From positions 13,138,716 to 13,202,715 of the forward strand of contig CP154954.1 of NCBI GenBank assembly GCA_039621445.1: a stretch of 64,000 nt of DNA, written 5' to 3'. The translations under genes were made by a program, and so were the position numbers. Under the pieces are notes generated by a model. That model did no database searches, was not told the DNA's origin, and saw only the letters and a program-made list of their open reading frames with translations. Every line of letters begins with the position of its first letter. Position 1 is the stretch's first letter. This DNA comes from Euglena gracilis. Its lineage: Eukaryota; Euglenida; Euglenophyceae; Euglenales. Positions 12,644 through 35,355 of this stretch are shown here, in pieces.

Positions 12644-13420
12644 GTGGGCGTGGTCATTCAGCCGTTCAGCGGGGAACAACACCGGTGGGTTGAAATCGGG
12701 CTTCTGCTGAAGGGGGCGGGGGGATGGACTGCAGCTACACTGCGGACAAAAATTATGGGAGACGAATATAACGGGAAACCCACCCCAAAGTTGGCAATAT
12801 TACAGAATTCCATTTTTTTTGTGTTTGCAATTTGAGCAAGCTTCAGAAAGCCCACCCCCCCCCAATCGATGCAGGAAAGGTTCACTGGACAAAAATTATA
12901 TGAAAAAAGCACCATGGGGCAATCGGGGTAGTTTCCCCATATTTTTTGTCTACTGTCATTTTTGTCCGCAATGTAGTCCAGATTCGGCCAGTGGTGTCAT
13001 TAGTGGGGCTAGCCAGTAAAAAATATTTTCAAGTGACCGACGCAAAGTGCCGGAAATATTGTCGCCAACAACAATCCTGTTCCCGGGTCCTTAAGCAAAT
13101 TCTGGGTGGAATGACACACGATTAGTGAACTGGAACGAGGCTGATTCCATACATCTGTGACATAAATTACTGCCGGCGAAGATTCCGTTAAAAATCAAAA
13201 TCATTTGTTATGCTTTGGCAAGACAACATTTCCGCCCCACGGATGGCGACCCATACCGTCTGCACGCCAAACGGAGGGCCGTTCTTTCCCTCTCCCTGGT
13301 CGGAGGTCCAGCCCTGCCTGCAGCTCTCACGCCAAAGGGGAGGCCCATCCCCCCGCCTCTCCTCCCCCGGCTGCCCCCCAACCCAGCGATACCCCGCCGC
13401 CCGTTGCCGTGTCCCCACAG
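12644..13420. other. Non-coding stretch, probably intron
   Basis: Bounded by a good donor at 12644 and a good acceptor at 13420. Short C runs only. No gene features are seen. Confidence 0.45.
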
Positions 13421-13475
13421 GCGCTTGGCCAAGATGGTCACCAACGGCAAGGAACATGGGCCGAAGCGTGCCTAG
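13421..13475 (+). CDS. Candidate 3' terminal exon, gene unknown
   Basis: An excellent acceptor, GCCGTGTCCCCACAG, ends at 13420. One leading base then gives a short basic tail (RLAKMVTNGKEHGPKRA) ending in TAG at 13473-13475. Such a short exon with a consensus acceptor and a Lys/Arg-rich end is typical of a last coding exon. Which upstream exons join to it is undecided. Confidence 0.45.
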
Positions 13476-14425
13476 TTTTAAATCCAGCAGTATAAAGTGC
13501 CGCCAAACTGCCGCCGGAAAATGGATACCCCTGCCACTGGAAGAGTTTTCCCCTGCCCACAATAACGACAGAATGAATGCTTTTAAACTGGCAAATAATG
13601 ACAGAATGAATGCTGTTAAAATGGCAAATAATGACAGAATGGATGCAGTTATCAATGGGCGTTTTGTTTTTAAACCTTTCCCTGACAGGCGATCTTTAAT
13701 GGTCAACCGTTCAAGGCGGATCCATAGTTTCCCTCAGCAGATTTTCAACCCCGGAAGCAGGCAGCCCGATAAATCCATATCCATCCCGACAAAGCCAAGT
13801 TAATGCACACTTTTTAATAATAATTATTTGATTTGATAATAAACCTCGAGTTTTTTTTTTTGGAAAAAGGAATTTATAAAATAATTTTGAATTTTTTGGG
13901 GTTACATTTTTTATAAACCGGTGTTGACGGTTGGGACAATTTGCCTGCGCCTTCCGGGGCACTGCGTGGGCAGCCCCCCCCCCCCCCCCCGGCCTCGATG
14001 TGCGGCCCACCCCAAGAGTCTGGCCCCGCCCCCCCTCCCCGGGGTCCCCCCGGCCGGGAGTTCGTCCCCATCGTCGCCCCGTGCCCCGTCGTGGCAGTCC
14101 CCGACCACGCTGCGGCGCAGCGGCCGCGACTTGAGCCCGCCGTGGCTTGGCCTTCGGGGGCTGCAAGTGGCTCAGCGGCGACACTGAAGCACAGCGTGCT
14201 GGTGTGGTGGGCAGCGCGGGAAACGGTTTGGGAAAGGGGGTGAAGAAGAAGGTGAAACTGCCACACCTGAAAATCGGAAGGAACAAAAAAACGCGAATTC
14301 CAAACCCAGGCGTTGTTTTGGTGGTACAGCTGTGTGGGGTCCACCCTTGAGTGTTCGCCGAGACTTCAAAGGGCGGTCCATTTTATACGGTCGCATTATT
14401 ATTGTTGTTGTTGTTGTTGTTGTAG

Positions 14426-14489
<64 letters not shown>

Positions 14490-14672
14490 CATGATTATTT
14501 TTTGGGATTAATTTCTGTTGTTGTTGGTGATGATGATGTTGTTGTTGTTGCTGTTACCCATTGTCACCCTGCAGTACAACACATATGAGACGTGTGTCGG
14601 GGGGGGGGGGGCTTTGGATGGGGGGGCAGGCCAGGCCACCCCGCCGGCCGGGCTCGCAGCCACCACCCGCAG
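13476..14672. other. Mostly non-coding; possible Ser-rich exon at about 14058-14170
   Basis: A GC-rich block at about 14050-14180 is open in two forward frames (one Ser/Pro-rich with core SSSPSSPRAPSWQSPTTLRR) but lacks clear splice sites, so it is not called as an exon. The rest is AT-rich, with the repeat TGACAGAATG(A/G)ATGC at about 13567-13645 and a GTT microsatellite. Confidence 0.35.
14399..14490 (+). repeat. (GTT)n microsatellite
   Basis: Almost pure GTT trinucleotide array. Both strands give poly-Cys or poly-Thr ORFs, which are artefacts. Confidence 0.95.
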
Positions 14673-14789
14673 CCTGCCGGGCGGGGGGTGGCCGGCACTG
14701 CCTCCCGCGCCGCCGCGGCCCGCAAGGCGGACGCGGCGGAGCGGCGCAGCCAGCGGGTCCAGCGCTTCCAGCCAGGCCCCCCCGTGTGA
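14673..14789 (+). CDS. Candidate 3' terminal exon, Arg/Ala-rich, gene unknown
   Basis: The acceptor CCACCCGCAG ends at 14672. The frame encodes a basic, helical-looking segment (core SRAAAARKADAAERRSQRV) and ends in TGA at 14787-14789. Third positions are G/C. Charge pattern and codon use look like real coding sequence. No family is recognised. Confidence 0.45.
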   Translation, partial: PAGRGVAGTASRAAAARKADAAERRSQRVQRFQPGPPV

Positions 14790-15381
14790 CACAAAAATTT
14801 GACCAGGTTGGTTTGACAAAGTAATAACCCCCCCCCCCAACAGAAGCACCTGTCCCCAACTTTGAACAATGCTAGTTAACAACCCCTGTCAACGTGGGCT
14901 GATGGGGCGATGGCCCACGTGTGTGTATTTGGTTCTGCATATTTGTCTATTTTGCCACTTTTTATGCTTGATATTTTCTATTATGCATCTCTGCAGTTGT
15001 TTTTTTTTTATTTTCTCTATAGTAGCCATTTTCCATTCATGCCCCCTTTGTGCCTTTTATTGCACCGGTGTTATCCTGGTTTTCTTGCCACAATTTTTGA
15101 CTTTTTATCATTTTCCCTCTTTTTTCCCCTTTTCGCACCACTTATTTCACAAAATTCCAAAAAATGGTCAAAATGGACGTCTGATGGCGGTTTAAGTGAA
15201 GTTTCATTTGAAGAAACCCCAAAAAATGGACAATATTGATAATAGCACATACCCGATCTTTTTTGTTTGAAATTTGAACAAATTTGCCCCCAAAGTGCAC
15301 AGGAAAGGTACCCTCAATCATTGCCGCTCGTTGGTGCGCTTGTCTTGGGGGCATTTCCGCGCTAACCCCCCCGTGCGCGAG

Positions 15382-15472
15382 GGGCGTCCGGGTGAGGCAA
15401 CTACTGGCGGAGTGCGGCCGGCCACCAGCCGACCCTCGGCCCTCCCGGAGCGCAGCCGAGGGTGCGCCGTAG
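15382..15472 (+). CDS. Weak candidate terminal exon
   Basis: A GC-rich block after a possible acceptor GCGCGAG reads ...RQLLAECGRPPADPRPS... to TAG at 15470-15472. Another forward frame is also open across it. Composition fits a host exon, but the splice site is poor. Confidence 0.25.
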
Positions 15473-17096
15473 CCCTCCGACGGTGCCGCACTGCCCTCTG
15501 TGCCATATGCCGTGCGGTATTTCATCGCGTTGAGAAGTCCGGGGCGTTGTCATCCCGCCCTTGGTATTGCAATCAGATGGGTATCGTTGTTGCGAGCCCA
15601 GATCCGATTTTTTTTTAAGAATACAGCTCATGGCTTGGTGTCACCGTTGTCTTTTGACCTTGAGGACTGTCTTCATCACACTGGTGTGCAAATGTCTGAT
15701 CTCGGAAAGCACAAAGACCCGAAACGTCCAATTCTTTTGAAGTACAAAAAAAAGACCAAAAAACACCACACAATTTAAACAAGAATTTAGGGTCCGAAAA
15801 AACGTGAGCTCTAATAGTAAAAAAAAATATGTGAACCACAACGGCCTTCTGACCATGATGATGATAAGGAAGATTGTAGTTAGTTCTCACCATGACGATG
15901 GTCGTTAAGTATATTTTGCTGCCCAACTTGCTAAACAAACATAACCGTGAAGTGTAACCACTTTGCAGCGTTAAAATTTGCACCGCTTTTTTTTCACGGG
16001 TTTTACTTCTGTAAGAAAGAACATTATTCCTCCTCCATCGCTTGAGAGATTTGCCTGCAATGGCCCGTCCAGTTGCCATTTTGCTTTTGTCTTCGTAGTG
16101 GTGCACCCTTTGCTGTCTTGGCGGTGCCACCCACTGAGTGGTCGTCGTGCAATTTTCCCCCCACCCCTCCTCGCTGTACAGCTTCTCTCCCGCTACGACG
16201 TCCGATACCACCTACCAGTGTGATCATCACCCAGTCTCAGATGTCTGTCTCTGATGGTGTACCTCCAAACTAATTGAACTCCCTTTGTGGTGGAAAAAAA
16301 ATTAAATTTTTTTTCCATTTTTGGAATTCATGTTTCAATTTTGAGGCATCGCGATGCAAAAACGAACCACATCTCACCGAACCCAGTTCCATTGCAATAT
16401 CTAACCTTTCCAGAAATACTTGTAAAATGCAAAGGAATGTGTGCTTCCCAGGAGGACAGCCTTTCCAAAGATGTGCAAGGACCCGTGGATGCTTTGGATT
16501 GCTTAATTTCCGAAGCTTGATTTTGGTGATGTGTTAATAAATTGCCCTTAAATAAGCACCCTTACACCTCCTTACACCTTACACCCTTACACCTTAAAAT
16601 TCCTTTTTTTCGATGCCAAGCGCCCGATTTCGTCTCAATCAGCCTGATCCCCCTTTTCCAAGCACACAAAGTTGATCCAACCCTTTTTGACAAGGACCAA
16701 TGGCCCAAAAAATGCAATGAGCACACGTGGGATAACAATGTATACCTGCTCATATATGGCATTCGGTGCATACGAGGTTACATATGTGTCACTTGTAAAC
16801 AATTCATTCTCCTCCCCTTGCATAAATATCAGAAAATCCCAAAATATGTCTATGTCCTGGGGGGGGGGGCTCTTCTTTTCAGTCGGTCTGCAGGCTGCTG
16901 TGTTGTCTTCAGTCTGCAGGCTGCCACTCCTCCCCTGCCTTTTCAAATTTCCAGGAATCCATACGTATCTTCTTTTCATGTTGATTCATTCCCTCCTTCT
17001 GTCATTGAGGAGGCGCCATCCAAAAAAATGCAGGCCAGTGTTCGTTTCTTTTTTTATTTTGCACAGCATCTGCCTGCTACCACCCATCCTGCAGCG
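15473..17096. other. Upstream flank of the LRR gene, no gene seen
   Basis: Mixed, T-rich sequence. A short TTACACC-type tandem run lies at 16555-16595. The promoter and 5' UTR of the downstream LRR gene are probably here, but no specific element can be pinned. A short ORF upstream of the ATG ends in CAGCG just before 17097. Confidence 0.4.
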
Positions 17097-29386
<12,290 letters not shown>

Positions 29387-30449
29387 CCCCAACCCCCTGA
29401 GACTGGCGACACGCGGACGAGGATTTGAGGAGCAACGTTGCACTTCGTCAAGAACTGATTGTGGTCGTGACCACAGTCTAATTCGTTGCCTTAAAATGAC
29501 ACCTCTGGCTGTGCATTTAGCCTTTCTCAGACCATGGCTTGTGCATGGTCGTTGTTCATGTGTTGCCTTGTTTATAAGGTTTTTGTGCTTCGGCCCCGGT
29601 GTCCTTTCTTGTCTGATCGGCTCGAGGAGACCAGTTTCAAGTTCAGCAATTTTGGCTGCGAACGAATCCTCAGACATTTTTTCCATTTCGGCTCAATCAC
29701 TTTCAGAGCAGGCGGGTTGGATTGGTTGTAAATGGCTCAAAAACAGGGACCTTTAGTCACTCAAAGTCTTGGCTGGCTGTCACTCAAAAACGTCGCAAGC
29801 AGATTGTCACTCAAAATCCTCGGGGCAGGCTTTTTCAAAAAGGCTCTAAAATCCAATTGATTGGTAGTTTCTTGGGCAAATAATTCACCAAACAATTTTT
29901 CGGAGCAAAACAATTTGGAAAGAAACTGGCAGCCTTTCGAGAAAAGAACCTTGGGGCATCAACTGCTTGCCAAAGACGCCCCCCTTGACCCCGCAGAGCA
30001 TTCGGGCTCCGCACTGCGAGATGGTGAGGTCCTGCTGTCCTTACTCACCATCATCTTACTTGCTCGCCATCTTCTTGTGCTCCGCCCTCTTGGTCCCTTC
30101 CTCCCAATTCCTCCGTCGTGGGAGTCCGACTCCCTCGACCTTGGGGCCCCAACTGCTTGCCAAAGATGCCCCCCTTGACCCCGCACTCCCTCGGGGGGGG
30201 GTGGGACCGAGGGCTCAGCACAAAGACCTTGTGAGGCCATACCTTGCTCGCCGGTGCGGTGCTGTTTGGATTGCTTCGGCGCGTTGGGTTAGGAGCCCCT
30301 GCATAGTCCCGCCTCGCAGGAGTTTGGCTGATAGTGCTTCCCCGGCGTGGCGCCGTGGCCTCTGTCCCGTGGGGGCGTCCCCCCTCTGACCCCCTGGCCC
30401 CATTTTCTTCTGGCCGAGGGCTTTTGATCACAAATACGCGTGGGGGGGG
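29387..30449. other. Downstream flank of LRR gene, no gene seen
   Basis: No convincing coding sequence. A segment around 29953-30005 (AACTGCTTGCCAAAGACGCC...) is repeated at 30146-30190 with few changes. Minus-strand ORFs here are Arg/Pro-rich and unsupported. Confidence 0.45.
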
Positions 30450-30454
30450 GGCGG
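30450..30454. other. Target-site duplication, left copy (GGCGG)
   Basis: GGCGG directly abuts the left LTR end and is repeated after the right LTR. Confidence 0.7.
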
Positions 30455-30901
30455 AGTGTACGTCCAACCCTTTTCCTCGCTTTCGGCCTTTGGTGCGCAA
30501 GGTAAAAAGTTGGAGTAACAAAAGGGGAAAAAAATAAATAATATAAAAGTTGTAAGCCCTTTTCCCAAATTAAGAGGCCGAGCACAAGGCAGGGGAGAAG
30601 CCCTATGGGCTACGACAATGCAAAGTGCCAAGTGACTTGGCTGTCCTTTCAGGACTTCAAATGAAAACAAATCAAACTTGAAATTCAAGTAGGACAAAGT
30701 GAAAGAACAAAATAGAAAATAGAAAATACCACCTGTGGTGAGGAGAACCAGAATAAGGATTAGGTATTCCTAATTCAGGCCGTTGGCCATCTTTAGGAAT
30801 ACCACCTAGCATAGTACTGTGTATGGGGCTCAGAGCTATATCTGGCCGTAGGCTTATACCTACATACACAGTACCATGGCCTTACGGGTGCCTGGTACAC
30901 A
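30455..30901 (-). repeat. Element A 3' LTR
   Basis: In element orientation it begins TGTGTACCAGGC and ends GGACGTACACT. The inverted ends TGTGTAC/GTACAC are shared with the LTRs of elements B and C. It is nearly identical to 47405-47852. Confidence 0.9.
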
Positions 30902-30912
30902 TCCCCCTCCCA
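30902..30912 (-). promoter_or_regulatory. Element A polypurine tract
   Basis: The plus strand TCCCCCTCCCA is, in element orientation, TGGGAGGGGGA immediately upstream of the 3' LTR: the plus-strand DNA primer. An identical tract abuts the LTR of element C at 60061-60071. Confidence 0.85.
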
Positions 30913-31734
30913 GGGCTATGCCTGATTTCCCTACTGGACCAGGCCAGTCGGAATGCCGGACACAGTCCTGGGGACGGGGACCTGTCTCAGAGCCGTATGC
31001 GGCTTTTGGTTCTCCTGTCACCAGGGGTGTAGGAAGGAAGATGCTAAATAACGCAATAACGCGCAAAAGTGGTTAACCGCTTATGCGGTGCCTACTTATT
31101 GCGGCAAAGGGGTGGAAGTGGAAGAGCCCATTGGAAAATGGGGCTGAAGTTTTCCATTCCAGAAAGTCCCATCCACCCAGTTTGGGGTGTGTCTATGACA
31201 CGCGGGGAGGTCTCATTCCATAATCGGAAAAGATTGAAGGGTAGGGTGTGGAAGGAGCGGGAACCTGGCCAGTCATATCTGACCAGGGAGAAAGACCTAT
31301 TTACAAAACCGACTGCCGGCGACAGCGATATTTTGCCCAGGGGGGTAAAGGAGAGAGGAGTGGGGGGCTGGTCAAAAGACCTTAGATGGAAGTTTTGCTG
31401 TCTGGCAGTCTTATGGGGCCTTATAGCCGAAAAGTAACAAGTTAGGGCTATTATTACGGTGTGCGCGCCGTACGCTGTGTGTCTTCTTACTGGCGGCATA
31501 TACCGCTGAGGGAAGGCTTCACAGCGCGGCGTGGACACGACGTTGTCGATGGGGTATCCCCAGAGGTGTATACCTCGACAGACGGGCGGTAGCCCAAAAG
31601 AGAGGGGGTCATATGCTGAATATAAATACATATGGGCAGATGTGCCTGGGATGGATACCGAATCTAGGGCCTATAGGCCTGAAGGAAAGGTCAGAACAGG
31701 GTCCATGGACCTGTGGCCTGTAAGCCTGGGGTAT
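30913..31734 (-). other. Element A 3' untranslated region, conserved with element C
   Basis: About 31074-31600 is nearly identical to 60245-60770 in element C. Both strands are partly open, and the plus-strand ORF (31069-31437) is also kept in C. No domain is recognised. The conservation may reflect RNA packaging or 3'-end function. Confidence 0.6.
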
Positions 31735-32898
31735 CTATGGCACAGATGGGCATTTCCTGGGAGTCGGTGGTCTGATCTCCCGAACGTAATCTCCTTCAGG
31801 AGTTTCCACTATCTCCAGTATCGGAGGTTCAAAATTTACAAGTTGCCTTTCAGGCTCATCGACATCATAATCGGGTGATTCCCAGGTTTGCGTATACCCA
31901 TCGGGTAATCGTACTCCGAGCCTATTGGCTTCTCGATGAAGAAAATTCTGGAGGTTATCCCAGAAGAAAAGTGGCAACATTGCCGGCCAGATCCAAAAAT
32001 TCAGGCGGGGGTGGTTACACTAAACCTGTGGGGGTATCCCCGGGAAGGTGGCAGTATCTGCCTTGCAATGCCAATTTGCGACTCGCGCTCGGATTGTAAA
32101 GGGCCTTAAGATTTCTCTTACCCAATCGGTAAATTCCATCTTATAGGCCTCAGGGGGGTATTCAGGCAACAAAAATGTATAACTTGGTTGGTTTGGCAGG
32201 CTTTGTGCCGAGAAAAGTGGGTATATCACCCTGTCCCAATCGGAGTCTTGAAAAAGATATGGCACTTTGGCCTTCCCTGCTGACTCGACTGCGAGTCGGA
32301 CAGCTGCGCTGTCAAGTTGAAAATCTTTGGCGATTCCGCCTGTGCGGTAGCTGTGTACAGCTTTAAACTTCTTGAACTGGTGAAAGTTGATCTGGGACTT
32401 ATAGTCCCCTTTGAATTTGACCAGATGGTCTTCATTTTCTGGTATGACTCTAGTCATACCGCCAGTGGCAGGTAACCAGAAATCTGCCTGTAGGCAGTTG
32501 ATGCAACAGACAGGTATGTCCTTGTCATAATCATTTTCCGTCCAGCGGAAAGTGTCCATATTGGACCATGGCAGTAGGCAATTGCCACAAAGCAATGCTG
32601 CGCAATTGCGCACATATGCGTCATGGTGGAAGTTTATGCTGTCCGGATTCCGTGTGCAGATATGCACTGCGGGCATGTCGTTTCGTAGCATATGGCCTGC
32701 TGTACATAACCACAATAGTGGATCATTTTCCTTGAAATCCAGGACGAAATTTCCTCCAAAATATTGGGCAAATACCCTTGGAGATTTTGCGTTCCAAAAA
32801 CGCCAAGTGTGGCTGGTCGTGAAAATACCGGGTTGATCCCGATGGAACAAGGGCTTGATCCACTTGTTCAGCCAGGGGTCACTGCTATTGCGGATCAT
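31735..32898 (-). pseudogene. ORF3 C-terminal Cys-containing domain
   Basis: 292 codons from 32898, continuing in frame past a TAG near 32017 to 31735. It contains CTAGHML...HICTR, CAALLCGNCLLPW and CCINCLQADFW, spacings that could bind zinc. Upstream, a TGA at 32935-32937 separates it in frame from the 33483-32938 segment. Confidence 0.6.
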
Positions 32899-34155
32899 AT
32901 TGATCCTAGCCTGGCGAGTGTTGAGGGGGTCTACTCAGGACAATACGTCCTCAGTCCAAAATGGCTCATTAGCCTCGTAAGGGACATTTGACCGAATAGG
33001 TCTGATTGTGGGTTTGTGCTTAGCGCCTTCAGAGGTTGCAGCCACATAGCTGGCCATTGGTATTGTGGGCCTATGGCCTGTGCCAGAGCCATCTCCACCA
33101 GGAGGTGGTGGCTCATCATCCCGCCGCTTTTGAGCGGGCTTGCAGCCTTCGGCTGAGGGTTTAGCCTTAGGCTTTTTGTGTTTGCCATATCGGCGTTCTT
33201 CCCCAGGGTCTGCCGGAGGCAGTGGTCTTTCCGCCGTTGGCGGTTTCGGGGCTGCCGGCTTGGCAGGAGGTGGTTGCATTTCCGCCGTTGGCGGTGCTGG
33301 TGCCTCTGGTTTCGCCACTGGAACATCCAACTCCATTGGAGTTGTGACCGCAGCCTGTACGGCTGTTGAGCTGCTATCAGCAGCAGTAACCCTTTGGGTT
33401 TCGGGAGGGGATGCGGCAGGTGAGCCGCGAGGGGTCAGCACTGCCGATACTGCGGACATCGCCGCAGTGACACCCTGTAGCACACCACCTTCCTCCTGAA
33501 GGAGATGTCAGCTCAGAATCTGAATCTCCAACATCCGAGGCCGAACGGCCACCGGTACCTCCGGTACCGCCCCTTTCCTTACCCGCAGTGCCAACGGCAT
33601 CAACCCCGACAGAACCTGTCGCATCACCAACAATACCTACAGGGGGTGTTCTGGAGCCCATTGGGGCTGGTGGAAGAGCTGGATGCTGTGGTTCATCAGC
33701 ACATATTTCTTCCAAGCCTTCCATGCGGTCTTCACCGCTCTCTCCATCACTCTCCTCACTGCCCTCCACCGTTTCAGGTGAAGCAGCAGGGGCTGCTGGC
33801 TGTTCCGCTATCGCGGTAGGCACAGTGCCTGTTTGCGCAGTCGGGCTGGTTGGTACCGCAATAGCGGGCTGGGGCGAGGAGGTAGTCCCTTAGGGACAAA
33901 AGGTCTGCTGTAGCCGATAGGCTTGCACCCATGTAACGCCGACCACTCCCGAAGACGGGTGGTGGTGTCTCACCAGGAATACCCTGGGGTAATGGCGTTG
34001 CCGGTTGCGGCTGAGTTGTGACTGATGTTGCCGGTTGCGGCTGTGTTGAGGATTCCGATGGCGGAACTTCCGGAGCCGGTTGCGGCTTCGGGCGGGGTGC
34101 CTTTGGCACCTGTCTTTTCCGTAATCGGAAAAGATCCCATGGTTTCCGTTCTTCT

Positions 34156-35355
34156 TCAACCATCCTGTGGTTGAAGCGCAGGAGGGGTAGGGCCATGCCC
34201 AACTCGTTCCGTCTGCCGCGTTGGAAAAACAGGCTGGAACAGCGCTCTATCGAGCGTATCGCCGAATCGGCGTTTGACATAATCGTCAATGCTTTCCTTC
34301 TCGAACCGGGGTCTAATGGGGACATAGTCCGGGGGAATCTCCCTATCGGGATTGAGATAATAATATATCTCCATGATCTGGCAGGTCCAAGCCCTGAACC
34401 AGAACTGCTGCAAATACAGCAGGAGTTGACGGTGGTTGCGTCGCCCGTTCGAGCTTTGGTGTACATCCTTTTGATTTCGGCAAAGGTGCAGGAGCATGAT
34501 GCGCTTTGGCGCTGCCTGCGGGACATTGGCCTGTTGGCCTTCCTCGTCCTGGCCTTCGGCCTGTGGTTGAGTACTGCGTACTCCGAATCCCCAGAAGTCC
34601 ACTGCAAACTTTTCGTAGCAGTGAGAAAACCGGACGATATCGACCACTTCAAAGTGATAGGCATATTGCCAGTGGTAAAAGACTTGCAGATTGCTGCAGA
34701 ACATGTTTCCCGCCAATTTGGCGATATTTTCAGGTAGTGGGTAGAACTCCCACTCCAGGCCTTTTGGGCCCACACTGTGAATGCAGTCGAATAACTGTCG
34801 CAGCAGGTCTTTACCTGTATTGTATCGGTCTTCCCGACCACAATCCAGGTAAGGATAGCCACAGGAGTTCAAGAATCTGCCGAAATTTTGGGTAGGGTAT
34901 CCCGCCCAGAACCAAACATGCCAGAAACCCGGCAGATTGTCCAATATCGGACTGAGGATGGGATTGCCCTCAAAGGCATATAAAGTTCCATCATGGTGGA
35001 AATCACGATTTCGCTCCGTATAGAGCTGTCTGGCCACAGTCACGACGGGGGAGGCGACCAGGATTGCAAGGTTAAGTTCATTTTGGAACTTCCACATGGC
35101 CTCGAATGCGAGGTCATGAATGCTCTGGATTTGCTCGAATAGAGCTTCCATGTCGTCCTCATAGACGTTCCGGTATTGGCCTTTCTGGCCTTTGCCTTGG
35201 CCTTTTTGGCCTGCGGTAGGTGCTCGTTTGGGAGCACTTTTGGCTTTACCCTTGCCCGATTTGGCTTCCCATCGGGCAATCTCTTCCCTAGCTTGTTTCC
35301 AAGCATGAGGACAGAGATCGGATGAAAAACAGGGACATAAAAATGCAGGATTCAT
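34156..35355 (-). pseudogene. ORF3 central globular domain
   Basis: A 399-codon open frame. After a basic KGKAKSAPKRAP/GQKGQGKGQKGQ linker comes a compact, Trp/Phe/Tyr-rich domain (residues about 70-230). The composition suggests a folded domain rather than low-complexity Gag. No similarity is recognised. Confidence 0.6.

Noticed and set aside
14313-14492. Poly-Cys / poly-Thr ORFs
   Set aside because: Artefact of the GTT trinucleotide array.
16555-16600. Internal telomeric repeat (CCTTACACC units)
   Set aside because: Only four or five imperfect units with varying length; no evidence that they match the telomere.
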